From the IMG/VR virus record IMGVR_UViG_3300029922_000015, positions 62,001-126,000 of that record: DNA of 64,000 nt. One strand, given 5' to 3'. Positions within the stretch are counted from its first letter, which is position 1, and each line of letters starts with the position of its first letter. Position numbers and translations under genes: made by a program. This DNA comes from a virus. Shown piece after piece: positions 54,281 through 62,134 of this stretch. Below the pieces are notes generated by a model that was given only the letters and a program-made list of their open reading frames with translations, was not told the DNA's origin and did not search any database.

Positions 54281-54631
54281 ATGAACTTCTCGAAGGCAAT
54301 CCATATCAGCGAAATTCCGCGCGAATGCGTCATCGCTTGTAGCAACGGCGGAGGCGACTTTACCATGCTGCAATTCTGGCGCGATAAGATCGATTTTCGT
54401 GTTGATCGTGAATCGGCGGTTGAATACCTCAAAAGCGAGCTTTGTTGGTACGATGAGGTAATGAAGGACGAAACCGACGAAACGCTTTCCTGCCGAATTC
54501 TTTGTGCAGCCGTGGGCGAGTTTCGTGAGTATATCAATGCTTGCGAGACAAAGGGCTTGAATCCCTATGATCCGCAAATTCATTATGAGCCCGCAACAGG
54601 TTCGAATATGTTTGTTTTTGCCAAGGGGTAA
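54281..54631 (+). CDS. Hypothetical protein
   Basis: 116 aa, mixed alpha/beta, Cys-containing helices (LSCRILCAAVGEFREYINAC). Leaderless. Confidence 0.65.
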   Translation: MNFSKAIHISEIPRECVIACSNGGGDFTMLQFWRDKIDFRVDRESAVEYLKSELCWYDEVMKDETDETLSCRILCAAVGEFREYINACETKGLNPYDPQIHYEPATGSNMFVFAKG

Positions 54632-54633
54632 AC

Positions 54634-54750
54634 ATGAATCGTAAAACCGTGGAGCGGGCGGTTTGTTTAATCGCCTGTTTATTCCTTAGTTTCGAGCATC
54701 ATTATATCGCGGCAACTATTTGTTTGATTTGTGCCATTTTTCCTATATGA
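54634..54750 (+). CDS. Very small membrane protein
   Basis: 38 aa, hydrophobic (AVCLIACLFLSF, AATICLICAIF). Stop overlaps the next start as ATGA. Confidence 0.52.
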   Translation: MNRKTVERAVCLIACLFLSFEHHYIAATICLICAIFPI

Positions 54751-54830
54751 AAATCTTTTTTGCAATTATTGATTTAATTACTGTGGGTTTGATTCGTTTT
54801 TGCTTATACCTTGACGGAGGGGAAGTTTAA
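54747..54830 (+). CDS. Very small hydrophobic protein
   Basis: 27 aa. Supported only by the ATGA overlap and hydrophobic composition. Confidence 0.4.
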   Translation: MKIFFAIIDLITVGLIRFCLYLDGGEV

Positions 54831-54838
54831 GTAAAAAT

Positions 54839-55576
54839 TTAAAGATCATTCAAATCACTCAAAAGAGTCTGAGCGTCAAATCCGCTAGGAGATAGATTGT
54901 TCTTTTCAATCCAATCGGGAGAAAGTACGGCATAAGCTTCGTCCATATATACTTTTAGAAAAGTCCACGTAAGACGTAAAAGATTTCCCCACGAAACGCA
55001 AGTAAGACCGCTCGCATCGTAATCAATAATATTCACGCAATGTCCTCCTAACGATCCAATTGCACCATCTCCATGAGTTCCTTGAGAAGTAATATGCCAT
55101 TCTTCTTGATTCTCACAATTTTTAGGAAGCGCGAATCCAGCATAAACGCCTCCTAATAATGCAATACTTTGTTTAATTTGATTAATATTAGCAGGCTCAA
55201 TTTCCACAAAAGCAGAAATTTTATGAGCACCTATACCGTTATTTTTCCAGTATTTTAAAACCGTCAACAAATCGCATCCATCATCATTTTCGTGTGTTTG
55301 AGGATTATATCCGCTTACCGCTTCATAAGCAACTAAAGCATCATTATTTGTAGGAACAAAGATATTACCAGCGTTATCTGACCAAGTTTGGGTTTGATGC
55401 AACGCTCCCGCGATAGTACAATCCCCAATTTGATCGTTTAATAACATAGGAAAATTAGAAACAGAACCATCCCATTTACAAGATTTAGGAGGCTCAGGAA
55501 GTGCTTTTGCATATTTGCCGAAATAAAGAGTTCGATAATCGTGACGGGGCGGCTTTTTTCCTAAACATTTATGCAT
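54839..55576 (-). CDS. Papain-like (C1/C39-type) cysteine protease
   Basis: 245 aa from the ATG at 55576. LNDQIGDCTIAGALHQ carries the nucleophile Cys53, IGSLGGHCVNIIDYD the catalytic His179, and CVSWG a C1-like closing strand. No signal peptide. It is the only leftward gene nearby and shares TGTAAT-N7-ATG with homing nucleases. The end of a nuclease remnant overlaps its promoter, so it probably arrived with that element. Confidence 0.8.
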   Translation of the reverse strand: MHKCLGKKPPRHDYRTLYFGKYAKALPEPPKSCKWDGSVSNFPMLLNDQIGDCTIAGALHQTQTWSDNAGNIFVPTNNDALVAYEAVSGYNPQTHENDDGCDLLTVLKYWKNNGIGAHKISAFVEIEPANINQIKQSIALLGGVYAGFALPKNCENQEEWHITSQGTHGDGAIGSLGGHCVNIIDYDASGLTCVSWGNLLRLTWTFLKVYMDEAYAVLSPDWIEKNNLSPSGFDAQTLLSDLNDL

Positions 55577-55583
55577 ACTAATA

Positions 55584-55590
55584 ATTACAC
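55584..55590 (-). promoter_or_regulatory. GTGTAAT element of the protease gene
   Basis: GTGTAAT, 7 bases before the ATG at 55576; its TAA is also the stop of the nuclease remnant. Confidence 0.5.
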
Positions 55591-55735
55591 ATATTCCCAT
55601 TTAAATCCGTGTGATTTATATTTAGGTTTGTCTAATCCCGCTTTTCTTCGATTACAGAATTCCGAAATACAACTTCTATCGAAACCTAAATTCCTACTTG
55701 CTTCGTGAGCCGAAGACCAAATTTACTATCAAATT
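55585..55735 (-). pseudogene. C-terminal remnant of a NUMOD-type homing endonuclease
   Basis: An open stretch without a start reads WSSAHEASRNLGFDRSCISE ... KSHGFKWEYV, the NUMOD1-type DNA-binding end also present in the GIY-YIG gene at 47110. The catalytic part is missing; a TAA precedes it. Confidence 0.75.
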
Positions 55736-55747
55736 TCAAAAAATTTC

Positions 55748-55776
55748 TTGACAATATGTAAACTTTCCTTAATAAT
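55748..55776 (+). promoter_or_regulatory. Promoter fused to a start codon
   Basis: TTGACA, 17-bp spacer, AATAAT, 6 bases, ATG at 55783. Confidence 0.78.
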
Positions 55777-55782
55777 TACACT

Positions 55783-56034
55783 ATGCGTCCAGAATTAGTT
55801 TATCCTTCCGAAGAAAATCCGGTTTATTGTCATGATTGCAAGGAACATATCAGGGAAAATGATTTGTTTGGACGTTTTCGCGGCCAATGGACTATTTTGT
55901 ATTGCGCTAAGTGTTTCGGTACTTATTGCGACAAAGAAATGGATTATAATCATCCAGAGATTGTTAAATTGATGGAAATGAAACTAAACTCTAATCGGCG
56001 TTACACAGAGGAAGATTTAATAAAGAAATATTAA
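55783..56034 (+). CDS. Zinc-finger-like protein
   Basis: 83 aa with CHDCKEHI and CAKCFGTYC, a likely zinc ribbon, and a charged tail. Leaderless. Confidence 0.68.
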   Translation: MRPELVYPSEENPVYCHDCKEHIRENDLFGRFRGQWTILYCAKCFGTYCDKEMDYNHPEIVKLMEMKLNSNRRYTEEDLIKKY

Positions 56035-56042
56035 AAAAAGAT

Positions 56043-56071
56043 TTGACAAGGCGCGTATCCTGTGAGATCAT
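56043..56071 (+). promoter_or_regulatory. Promoter fused to a start codon
   Basis: TTGACA, 17-bp spacer, GATCAT, 6 bases, ATG at 56078. Confidence 0.72.
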
Positions 56072-56077
56072 TAACTC

Positions 56078-56830
56078 ATGAACTCGAAAATCCGCTTTGG
56101 AGTTGAAATTGAAGGGGGATGGAAAAACGCCTCTAAAATTACTTCTCTCATCAAAGATGACGGATCGGTTATTATACCGGAATACTCTTCCCTCTATTCC
56201 ATTTTCACGGGGCGCGGACATCTTACTCCAAGAGAAAAAGCCCAAATTATTAAAGCAAAACCTAGCAATCTTTGTGGTGAGGTAGCGAGTCCGGTTTTCA
56301 ATACGTTGCCTCAATTCAAACGGTGGACTCGGCGCGTTTATCCCGACGCCACAAACGCTACTTGTGGTTTGCATATCCATGTTTCTTTCCCCCGTCTTAT
56401 AGATTATGCGACATTAATGACACGCAGTTTTAATAGTCGCTTTTTGTCAGAAATAAATCGGTTTGGAGAGAATTTTGTTGATAAAGACGAAGCGATGGCC
56501 AAAATTTATTGGGATCGTTTCTTTAACAAAAATAGTTATTCTTTAAAAAAGTTCTGCCCTCTTGGAACTTTGCAAAACGATGCGGGACATAAATATCGTT
56601 TCATTAATTACGGAGCTTTTACTTATACTGATAGAAAGCGAACGTTCGAATGTCGGTCTTTTCCGGCTTTTAATCAGCGAGGATTGGCGGAAAAGGCCGT
56701 TGAATTGTTTTTGAAATTGTGTGAGGATTATATCGCGGAATTTGCTAATCCCGAAGACCCGGAAATCGTGTTGAATATGCAAGTCCTCAAAAGGTATCTT
56801 TCACCCGATGAGTCTTTAAATAAGGAATAA
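56078..56830 (+). CDS. Amidoligase_2-type ligase (paralogue 7)
   Basis: 250 aa, the longest. FGVEIEGGW at 7-15, ATCGLHIHVSF near 103-113, YRFINYGAF and TFECRSFPAF near 178-200. An extra loop follows the first motif. Closest in wording to paralogue 2 (CGLHIH, ECR-FPAF). Confidence 0.85.
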   Translation: MNSKIRFGVEIEGGWKNASKITSLIKDDGSVIIPEYSSLYSIFTGRGHLTPREKAQIIKAKPSNLCGEVASPVFNTLPQFKRWTRRVYPDATNATCGLHIHVSFPRLIDYATLMTRSFNSRFLSEINRFGENFVDKDEAMAKIYWDRFFNKNSYSLKKFCPLGTLQNDAGHKYRFINYGAFTYTDRKRTFECRSFPAFNQRGLAEKAVELFLKLCEDYIAEFANPEDPEIVLNMQVLKRYLSPDESLNKE

Positions 56831-56834
56831 ACAA

Positions 56835-57026
56835 ATGAAATTTAAGGTAAACGATATCGTTGTAATCAAAGCTTATCAAAACGACGAAATGAATGGTGAG
56901 GGGCGCGTTACTCAAATCCATTCCGATAAGCATGTTACGCATAGCATTCACGTATCTAACATGAATATGCCTTATTGCGGGGGCGTTTGTCAGTGGTTTA
57001 AACCGGACGAACTTATAAAGAAATAA
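56835..57026 (+). CDS. KOW/SH3-like small protein
   Basis: 63 aa (KFKVNDIVVIKAYQNDEMNG). Follows an amidoligase, as the KOW-like gene at 45169 precedes one. Confidence 0.62.
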   Translation: MKFKVNDIVVIKAYQNDEMNGEGRVTQIHSDKHVTHSIHVSNMNMPYCGGVCQWFKPDELIKK

Positions 57027-57031
57027 ACGTA

Positions 57032-57295
57032 ATGGAAAACTCTTTTGTTATTCAATATCTTCCAATAGGAGAAAAGGAATGGTGCAATTTCGAAAGTGCG
57101 TTTGGAGCGGATGGTTTTTATTCCTACGAACGAGCCTGCCAACTTTTAGACGAATGGAACGCGCTATATGTTAATAAGCTAGTCCATGTTTATAAAAATA
57201 AAGAACTAAGAGCCTTAAAAGGTGTGTCGGGCTGGCGCGTTGTCGAAAAGATCGGAAATGAATATTTCCCTTTGAAAAAGAACTTGGAAGTATGA
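57032..57295 (+). CDS. Hypothetical protein
   Basis: 87 aa, alpha/beta (SFVIQYLPIGEKEWCNFESA). ATGA overlap with next. Confidence 0.62.
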   Translation: MENSFVIQYLPIGEKEWCNFESAFGADGFYSYERACQLLDEWNALYVNKLVHVYKNKELRALKGVSGWRVVEKIGNEYFPLKKNLEV

Positions 57296-57501
57296 TTGCG
57301 CAACTCACTCAAAACATTGTTGATATCGATGGCGAGCGATTTAATTTGCCGATTGATAATTTTGGATTGTCCGAATACTTCAAAAAGCCTAATAATCCCG
57401 ACAAAATTAAATTTAAAGATAGACTAACGGCGCGGGAACGATTGGCCGTCATTCAACGAAACAAACGAAATGGCACGTTTGGACTGCTTTATAATTTGTA
57501 A
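57292..57501 (+). CDS. Hypothetical protein
   Basis: 69 aa, basic C-terminus. Function unknown. Confidence 0.6.
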   Translation: MIAQLTQNIVDIDGERFNLPIDNFGLSEYFKKPNNPDKIKFKDRLTARERLAVIQRNKRNGTFGLLYNL

Positions 57502-57509
57502 AATTTTTC

Positions 57510-57538
57510 TTGACATCGCGTAAATAGCGCGATATAAT
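57510..57538 (+). promoter_or_regulatory. Promoter fused to a GTG leader ORF
   Basis: TTGACA, 17-bp spacer, TATAAT, 6 bases, GTG at 57545. Confidence 0.85.
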
Positions 57539-57544
57539 TATCTT

Positions 57545-57580
57545 GTGAGCCTTATCTGCAATCCCCTTCTCGCGAACTAA
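57545..57580 (+). CDS. Possible 11-residue leader peptide
   Basis: GTG start placed exactly where other leaderless starts lie, 11 codons (VSLICNPLLAN), stop 2 bases before the ATG of the next gene. Confidence 0.4.
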   Translation: MSLICNPLLAN

Positions 57581-57582
57581 AC

Positions 57583-57996
57583 ATGAAAATCGAATCTAAT
57601 GTCTCGGATGAGATTATAAACAATGCGCTTATCGGCGCGCGGGAAGGGGCGACGTGCTATTGGGCTCAAAGTCGATTATTCGATCCGAATAAACGAAAGG
57701 ATATTAAACTCCATCTCAATCCCTTGGAAGGAAGATATTTTGTTGGCGAAGGTAAATATGATGGCGAGGAACTTTGGCTAAACTCCGAGTGCGGAAATAA
57801 AGCACTATCATTTTTTGAAGAGGAAAATCCTGAAATTGAACTTTTTGTGACTCATTGTAGGATTAGTCGCGGATTGCTTTTAATGTCCGAAAAGTATCCC
57901 AAGCATTTTGCGGATTTGATTGGCGAGAACGACGATGCAACGACCCACGATGTTTTCCTCCAATGCTGTCTTCTTAATAATGTAATTTATGGTTAA
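57583..57996 (+). CDS. Hypothetical protein
   Basis: 137 aa, acidic alpha/beta with several Cys. Follows the possible leader peptide. Confidence 0.65.
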   Translation: MKIESNVSDEIINNALIGAREGATCYWAQSRLFDPNKRKDIKLHLNPLEGRYFVGEGKYDGEELWLNSECGNKALSFFEEENPEIELFVTHCRISRGLLLMSEKYPKHFADLIGENDDATTHDVFLQCCLLNNVIYG

Positions 57997-58258
57997 ATAT
58001 AAAATTCGTCGTTCGGATGGTTTGTTTTATAATCCCGGCAAACCGGGAGTTAGATATCATCGTTTCGGCAAGGAATTTATCGAAAAGAATTTTGATAAAA
58101 CGGGCAAACTTTATTCTAAAATTGGCATGGCGCGTCGAGCGATTGAAGATATAGCGTTACCTGTAAATAAAAGTTGGGCCGGAGAATTTTGTCAAACTCC
58201 TTATAACTGTGATTTGATTGAAGTGACTTTTATTCAACATTGCCGAGTAATTAAATGA
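57989..58258 (+). CDS. Hypothetical basic protein
   Basis: 89 aa (VKYKIRRSDGLFYNPG). Overlaps both neighbours. Function unknown. Confidence 0.62.
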   Translation: MVKYKIRRSDGLFYNPGKPGVRYHRFGKEFIEKNFDKTGKLYSKIGMARRAIEDIALPVNKSWAGEFCQTPYNCDLIEVTFIQHCRVIK

Positions 58259-58437
58259 GCAAATCTAAAGTAAAATGTAAGACGCCATCAAAGGCTCAAG
58301 TCAATTTCAAGCACGAACAACGAAAGAAGATGAATCGCGAGATTCGTCATTCGGATCGACAACAAGAGGAATTTTTAGCGTATCGGCGCGAGGCTCAAGA
58401 TAGATGTGTTAGCGAGTCTTGCGGGCCAGAAATTTAA
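58255..58437 (+). CDS. Small basic protein
   Basis: 60 aa, basic helical (KHEQRKKMNREIRHSDRQQ). Start in ATGA overlap. Confidence 0.58.
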   Translation: MSKSKVKCKTPSKAQVNFKHEQRKKMNREIRHSDRQQEEFLAYRREAQDRCVSESCGPEI

Positions 58438-58714
58438 AACAATTTTTAACTCACTATCTATTAATTAGATAGCTATATAATCGAGTGAGAAGTACGGTAG
58501 CTCCCAAAAATCCAGTGATTATTTGAAGTTAAGAAGCAAAATGGATTAACAAAGATTCTAAAAGATAACAATTTTCCGAAACGACGGTTGCAAACGTTGT
58601 CACGTAAAGAGATTGTTATCGAGGTTGTAATCACTCTCAATTTTAGTTTACAAATTAATCGCCTCGCACGAGGAAAGCGCCGCCAGCGCGAAGACAGTGA
58701 AACTTAATTAATTT
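58438..58714 (+). ncRNA. Structured gene-free region
   Basis: 277 bp. GATAACAA and TTGTTATC pair across 56 nt around a perfect ACGACG/CGTTGT hairpin; AGATAGC and CTATCT stretches add more. No gene or known RNA recognised. Confidence 0.4.
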
Positions 58715-59011
58715 ATGATCATATTTTTATCCAAGGAACAAAAGGCTAAGTATAAAACTTGGCGGAAAACCATTCAAATCGATACGGAAGAAACCTGTGA
58801 TATTGGTTATGATGTTATAACGGTTACTCGCGGAAGTATCGGAGATTCGATTGTCGCTTCTTACGGAGACGATCAATGCAATCTTACAATTGACGACGAC
58901 GGTTTTCTAATTAATTATGGCGATACTTTTGTTTATCCAGAAATCGAGGTAGACATTCAAGAATATCATAAAAAACTAAAAGAATTCGAGAATTTGCTTG
59001 ACAGCCAATAA
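58715..59011 (+). CDS. Hypothetical acidic protein
   Basis: 98 aa, beta-rich (TVTRGSIGDSIVASYGDDQ). Its end contains the next promoter. Function unknown. Confidence 0.65.
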   Translation: MIIFLSKEQKAKYKTWRKTIQIDTEETCDIGYDVITVTRGSIGDSIVASYGDDQCNLTIDDDGFLINYGDTFVYPEIEVDIQEYHKKLKEFENLLDSQ

Positions 59012-59026
59012 ATCGCCGTTTATAAT
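58998..59026 (+). promoter_or_regulatory. Promoter fused to a start codon
   Basis: TTGACA, 17-bp spacer with ATAAATCG, TATAAT, 6 bases, ATG at 59033. Confidence 0.88.
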
Positions 59027-59032
59027 ATTAGT

Positions 59033-59371
59033 ATGAACACTACTACCTTCACCGCCTCCTCAATGCGCAGTCCTCTCGCTTCCCTCGGCATGTTTAAGCG
59101 CACTAAGCGCAAGTCATGGGAGTTCGACGGACGCGCCGCTCGCCGGAAGCAGACTGGCGAGATTTACAACGGGCCTGAAATTGATATCTCTGAGTATCTT
59201 GTGCAGCAAAACGCAAAAACCGTTAAGATTAAGTTTATCGCTAAGAGCGGAGTTTACCTTTTCCCCGATCGTCGCGAATTCCCGAATAAGGATATCTCGG
59301 GCGCGAAGGAATATGCTCGACTTAAGGGCTTCTCGATTCTCAAGCTCGGAGGAATCAAGATTCGACTTTAA
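59033..59371 (+). CDS. Basic, probably abundant protein
   Basis: 112 aa, basic N-terminal half (FKRTKRKSWEFDGRAARRKQ). Codon use is C/G-ending as in 33325 and 42008. Consensus promoter. Likely early and highly expressed; function unknown. Confidence 0.68.
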   Translation: MNTTTFTASSMRSPLASLGMFKRTKRKSWEFDGRAARRKQTGEIYNGPEIDISEYLVQQNAKTVKIKFIAKSGVYLFPDRREFPNKDISGAKEYARLKGFSILKLGGIKIRL

Positions 59372-59456
59372 TTTATAGGGTTAAAAACTGTCGAAATCCG
59401 CCATTGATTAAAGGGAATACGAACAGACATTAACCTTATAAAAATTTATAAACACT

Positions 59457-59657
59457 ATGGAAACAAACAAAGACAAGCACGCATCGGTACAATACGTGAA
59501 CGCTCCTAATCTCGGGGCGCTCCAAACGCAAGTTAATCAACTTCTCCATGATTCGGCCACGAAGGCTGGATTGCAGGGTCGATTGGTTGGCTCGCCCGCC
59601 TCGATTACGGTTGATAATCAGCCCGCGCTGGTTCAGGCTATCGAATTTGCAGCGTAA
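59457..59657 (+). CDS. Small protein with biased codons
   Basis: 66 aa (LGALQTQVNQLLHDSATKAG). Followed by a terminator. Function unknown. Confidence 0.62.
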   Translation: METNKDKHASVQYVNAPNLGALQTQVNQLLHDSATKAGLQGRLVGSPASITVDNQPALVQAIEFAA

Positions 59658-59676
59658 GTTGGGATTGCTGTTCATG

Positions 59677-59714
59677 GGATATAGGCGGGAGTAACTAACG
59701 CCTATATTTTCCGT
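59677..59714 (+). terminator. Rho-independent terminator
   Basis: ATATAGGCG pairs with CGCCTATAT, then TTTTCC. Confidence 0.82.
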
Positions 59715-59722
59715 AAAATTAC

Positions 59723-59751
59723 TTGATTTTTCGCTCAAGTAGTGCTATAAT
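59723..59751 (+). promoter_or_regulatory. Promoter fused to a start codon
   Basis: TTGATT, 17-bp spacer, TATAAT, 6 bases, ATG at 59758. Confidence 0.82.
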
Positions 59752-59757
59752 CTCTTC

Positions 59758-59928
59758 ATGCGTAAAACTAAAAGTTTAGGCCGAATTACCGATTTGGGTT
59801 ATTCGGTTTACCAGAGCGATGATAGATGGTCGCTCGAAAAGAATGGTAAAGCCTGTGATGTCGCGCCTTGTGGCGCTACGCAATCCCAAGCCGTCAAACA
59901 GTTTATGGATTACCTTAGAATAAAATAA
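59758..59928 (+). CDS. Small hypothetical protein
   Basis: 56 aa (MRKTKSLGRITDLGYSVYQ). Leaderless. Function unknown. Confidence 0.62.
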   Translation: MRKTKSLGRITDLGYSVYQSDDRWSLEKNGKACDVAPCGATQSQAVKQFMDYLRIK

Positions 59929-59930
59929 TT

Positions 59931-60254
59931 ATGAAAGTTGAAATTGCAAATCGAGAGTTTTTTATTGATGCGTTGCGTAAGGCTCGGACAAAGGCTGTCG
60001 CGAAAGCTAAAAGTGATCTGAAATTCTATCAAGATAATCTAGCCGATAAAAAAGCTAAGGCGAAGAAATGGTTTTCGGGCGTTGGCGATTGGGAAGTTAG
60101 GTTTGGCGAGTCATACGTTCAAGACGCGGTTAATGCCGTTACGGACTCAGAAAAGCTTTTGTCGCATCTCGAAACCGTTTTGCTCAGCAAGAATACGGGA
60201 ACGGTTTACTTGGAAAACGAAGAAATTACCCTGCTAGCTCCATTTATTAAGTAA
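59931..60254 (+). CDS. Hypothetical protein
   Basis: 107 aa, charged helical N-terminal half. Function unknown. Confidence 0.65.
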   Translation: MKVEIANREFFIDALRKARTKAVAKAKSDLKFYQDNLADKKAKAKKWFSGVGDWEVRFGESYVQDAVNAVTDSEKLLSHLETVLLSKNTGTVYLENEEITLLAPFIK

Positions 60255-60257
60255 CCT

Positions 60258-60590
60258 ATGGAGATTACAGGACGATATGCTCCCAATGAAAATAGTTTGC
60301 GCAATCAATCTATTTTCTATCTAAACAATGGGGTTAAAGCTACTGTCGAAGAAACGGCGGTGTTAGGTCGCATAATCGTTCAACTTGAAGACGGTTTGGG
60401 GTATTGGACTAATCTGAATGGGTTGAAAAATCTGCCCTTACGCTTTCAATTCGCTAGGGCTTGGGAAGATAAAGATAAGAATGTTTTGCGTCCATTGTTT
60501 TCAAGAATCTATCCTAATCCCGGTTGCGAAGGACTTATGCTCGCGGGCGAAGTGCGCGATTTGTATCGGGGTCGAGAATGGATTGAATAA
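60258..60590 (+). CDS. Hypothetical protein
   Basis: 110 aa, mixed. TAATG overlap with the next gene. Confidence 0.63.
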   Translation: MEITGRYAPNENSLRNQSIFYLNNGVKATVEETAVLGRIIVQLEDGLGYWTNLNGLKNLPLRFQFARAWEDKDKNVLRPLFSRIYPNPGCEGLMLAGEVRDLYRGREWIE

Positions 60591-60823
60591 TGAATGTCGA
60601 ACCTCCTATAACAAAATCTATTTCCAAAAAACAGTTACTTAAGGAATCAATCGATAAAAGAGATTCCATTGCGCGTTTTAAGATCGGGCTGACTGTTATG
60701 TCTTTTCAAGAATTAGATGAATCGGAGATGAGTTTTCTGAAAATTCCTTTAATAATGAAAAGCTTGGACGATTGGCTGGATTTTTTGAACGAACAAGTCG
60801 AAAAAGGTATTGACAAGTCATAA
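60590..60823 (+). CDS. Hypothetical protein
   Basis: 77 aa, charged helical. Its last codons hold the next -35 box. Confidence 0.63.
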   Translation: MNVEPPITKSISKKQLLKESIDKRDSIARFKIGLTVMSFQELDESEMSFLKIPLIMKSLDDWLDFLNEQVEKGIDKS

Positions 60824-60838
60824 ACCGTATAATACAAT
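60810..60838 (+). promoter_or_regulatory. Promoter fused to a start codon
   Basis: TTGACA, 17-bp spacer with CATAAACC, TACAAT, 6 bases, ATG at 60845. Confidence 0.85.
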
Positions 60839-60844
60839 TATCGC

Positions 60845-60973
60845 ATGGCTAGAATTATAGTTTATATTATGATGACCGCCTCTTGGATTATGATCGTCGG
60901 CGGCGCGATTATAATGCTTGTCAGTTGTGGTTTTTGTATCAAAGATATTCTATATGTGCTCACCAGACTCTAA
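60845..60973 (+). CDS. Very small membrane protein
   Basis: 42 aa, one long hydrophobic span (SWIMIVGGAIIMLVS). Leaderless. Confidence 0.6.
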   Translation: MARIIVYIMMTASWIMIVGGAIIMLVSCGFCIKDILYVLTRL

Positions 60974-61193
60974 ACAATTCTATCTGAATTATTGCGCGGG
61001 ATTGGTTGTTTTAGACCCGATTGGCGAAGATATTTACTTTTTTGAGCCTTGCATTAAGCATAAGAACGCAACAATCTTTAGTATCAATATGATTTTGGGA
61101 TTTTATGAGCGATGGAAAGGCGTGCCCGAGATAATCAATTCTCTTCGCGTTTTTAATATGCCAATTGAATTGTTTATTCAGCAATTAAAATAA
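60954..61193 (+). CDS. Hypothetical protein
   Basis: 79 aa from the ATG at 60954 (MCSPDSKQFYLNYCAG). Overlaps the membrane gene by 20 bp. Confidence 0.6.
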   Translation: MCSPDSKQFYLNYCAGLVVLDPIGEDIYFFEPCIKHKNATIFSINMILGFYERWKGVPEIINSLRVFNMPIELFIQQLK

Positions 61194-61410
61194 ATTTGAC
61201 AAACAAGAGTTGGTTTCCGATTAACGCTCGCAAAATCGTCTGTGATCAAGGAACATAGAGCAATCTATTAATCATTAAAAAGTGGCGTGGGAGAAAATTC
61301 GTAGCATTTTCGTTTGTACCACTAAACTCTGTAGATAAAGAATTCCTTTCATCCAAGAAAATAACAGGAATCGATATCAAAATGTCCAAAGTTGAGATGG
61401 AGATTCAATA
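61194..61410 (+). other. Gene-free stretch with promoter-like start
   Basis: 217 bp with no credible gene. TTGACA at 61198 with a weak -10 (GATTAA) after 17 bp could start a small RNA. Confidence 0.4.
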
Positions 61411-61569
61411 ATGACCGCGAGCCTTGTTTGTTCAGATTGCCAAGAAAAGGTTATTGAAACGATGGTCGGCAAGCCCGCATCTAAAGCTTTCTATTGTCCG
61501 TTTTGTGATGATTTTGTCAGACCTAAAAAGAGCTTGACATCGAACGAAACCGAACCTATAAAGGAATAA
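61411..61569 (+). CDS. Zinc-ribbon protein
   Basis: 52 aa with CSDCQEK and CPFCDDF. Its 3' part contains the complete promoter of the next gene. Confidence 0.65.
   Translation: MTASLVCSDCQEKVIETMVGKPASKAFYCPFCDDFVRPKKSLTSNETEPIKE
61534..61562 (+). promoter_or_regulatory. Promoter inside the previous gene, fused to a start codon
   Basis: TTGACA, 17-bp spacer, TATAAA, 6 bases, ATG at 61569. Confidence 0.75.
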
Positions 61570-61895
61570 TGGCTGATAATTATTTTATGGTTTACCGAGC
61601 GAAACCTCCCTTTGAGGTATTTAAAGGGGTGCGGTTTGGGCGCGTTGATTACGCTGGTGCTTCGCACAATCAACAAGATTGCGAGCGATTAGTTACGGCT
61701 TTGAACGGCGGCAAACCTAGGGGTTTTAAAGCCAACGTCACTAGCGCGGCGCTCAAGATTCTCCAAAAGAACTTGGAGAACGTTTTGTTTGAGCCCGCGA
61801 AGGTATTTCCGCCCGATGGCATCGCAAAGATTCCCGATGTTTTTACCGTGACTTACGATTCGCTTATTGATGAATTGCAGGAGGTTTACACATGA
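61569..61895 (+). CDS. Hypothetical protein
   Basis: 108 aa (MADNYFMVYRAKPPFEVFKG). TAATG overlap with the zinc-ribbon gene. Function unknown. Confidence 0.65.
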   Translation: MADNYFMVYRAKPPFEVFKGVRFGRVDYAGASHNQQDCERLVTALNGGKPRGFKANVTSAALKILQKNLENVLFEPAKVFPPDGIAKIPDVFTVTYDSLIDELQEVYT

Positions 61896-62125
61896 TTATT
61901 GTTATAGTAATGTTGGTTATTATTAACATCGCATTCGTTTTGTTGGTAAGTGAAAGCCAGAGCGAGGTAAAGCATTTGAAGGCATTGAACGAATCTTATA
62001 AAGATTATAATCAAATTTGGCGCGATTTAGCTGAGCAACGATTAGATACCATCGCGAAAAGAAACTTTGAAATTGTTAAATTAATTAGAAAGTTGCAAAA
62101 ATATGGATTGGATAAAGAAAAGTGA
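61892..62125 (+). CDS. Membrane-anchored coiled-coil protein
   Basis: 77 aa: one N-terminal span (IIVIVMLVIINIAFVLLV), then a charged helix. Same plan as the gene at 21037. Confidence 0.65.
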   Translation: MIIVIVMLVIINIAFVLLVSESQSEVKHLKALNESYKDYNQIWRDLAEQRLDTIAKRNFEIVKLIRKLQKYGLDKEK

Positions 62126-62134
62126 AAATTTCTC

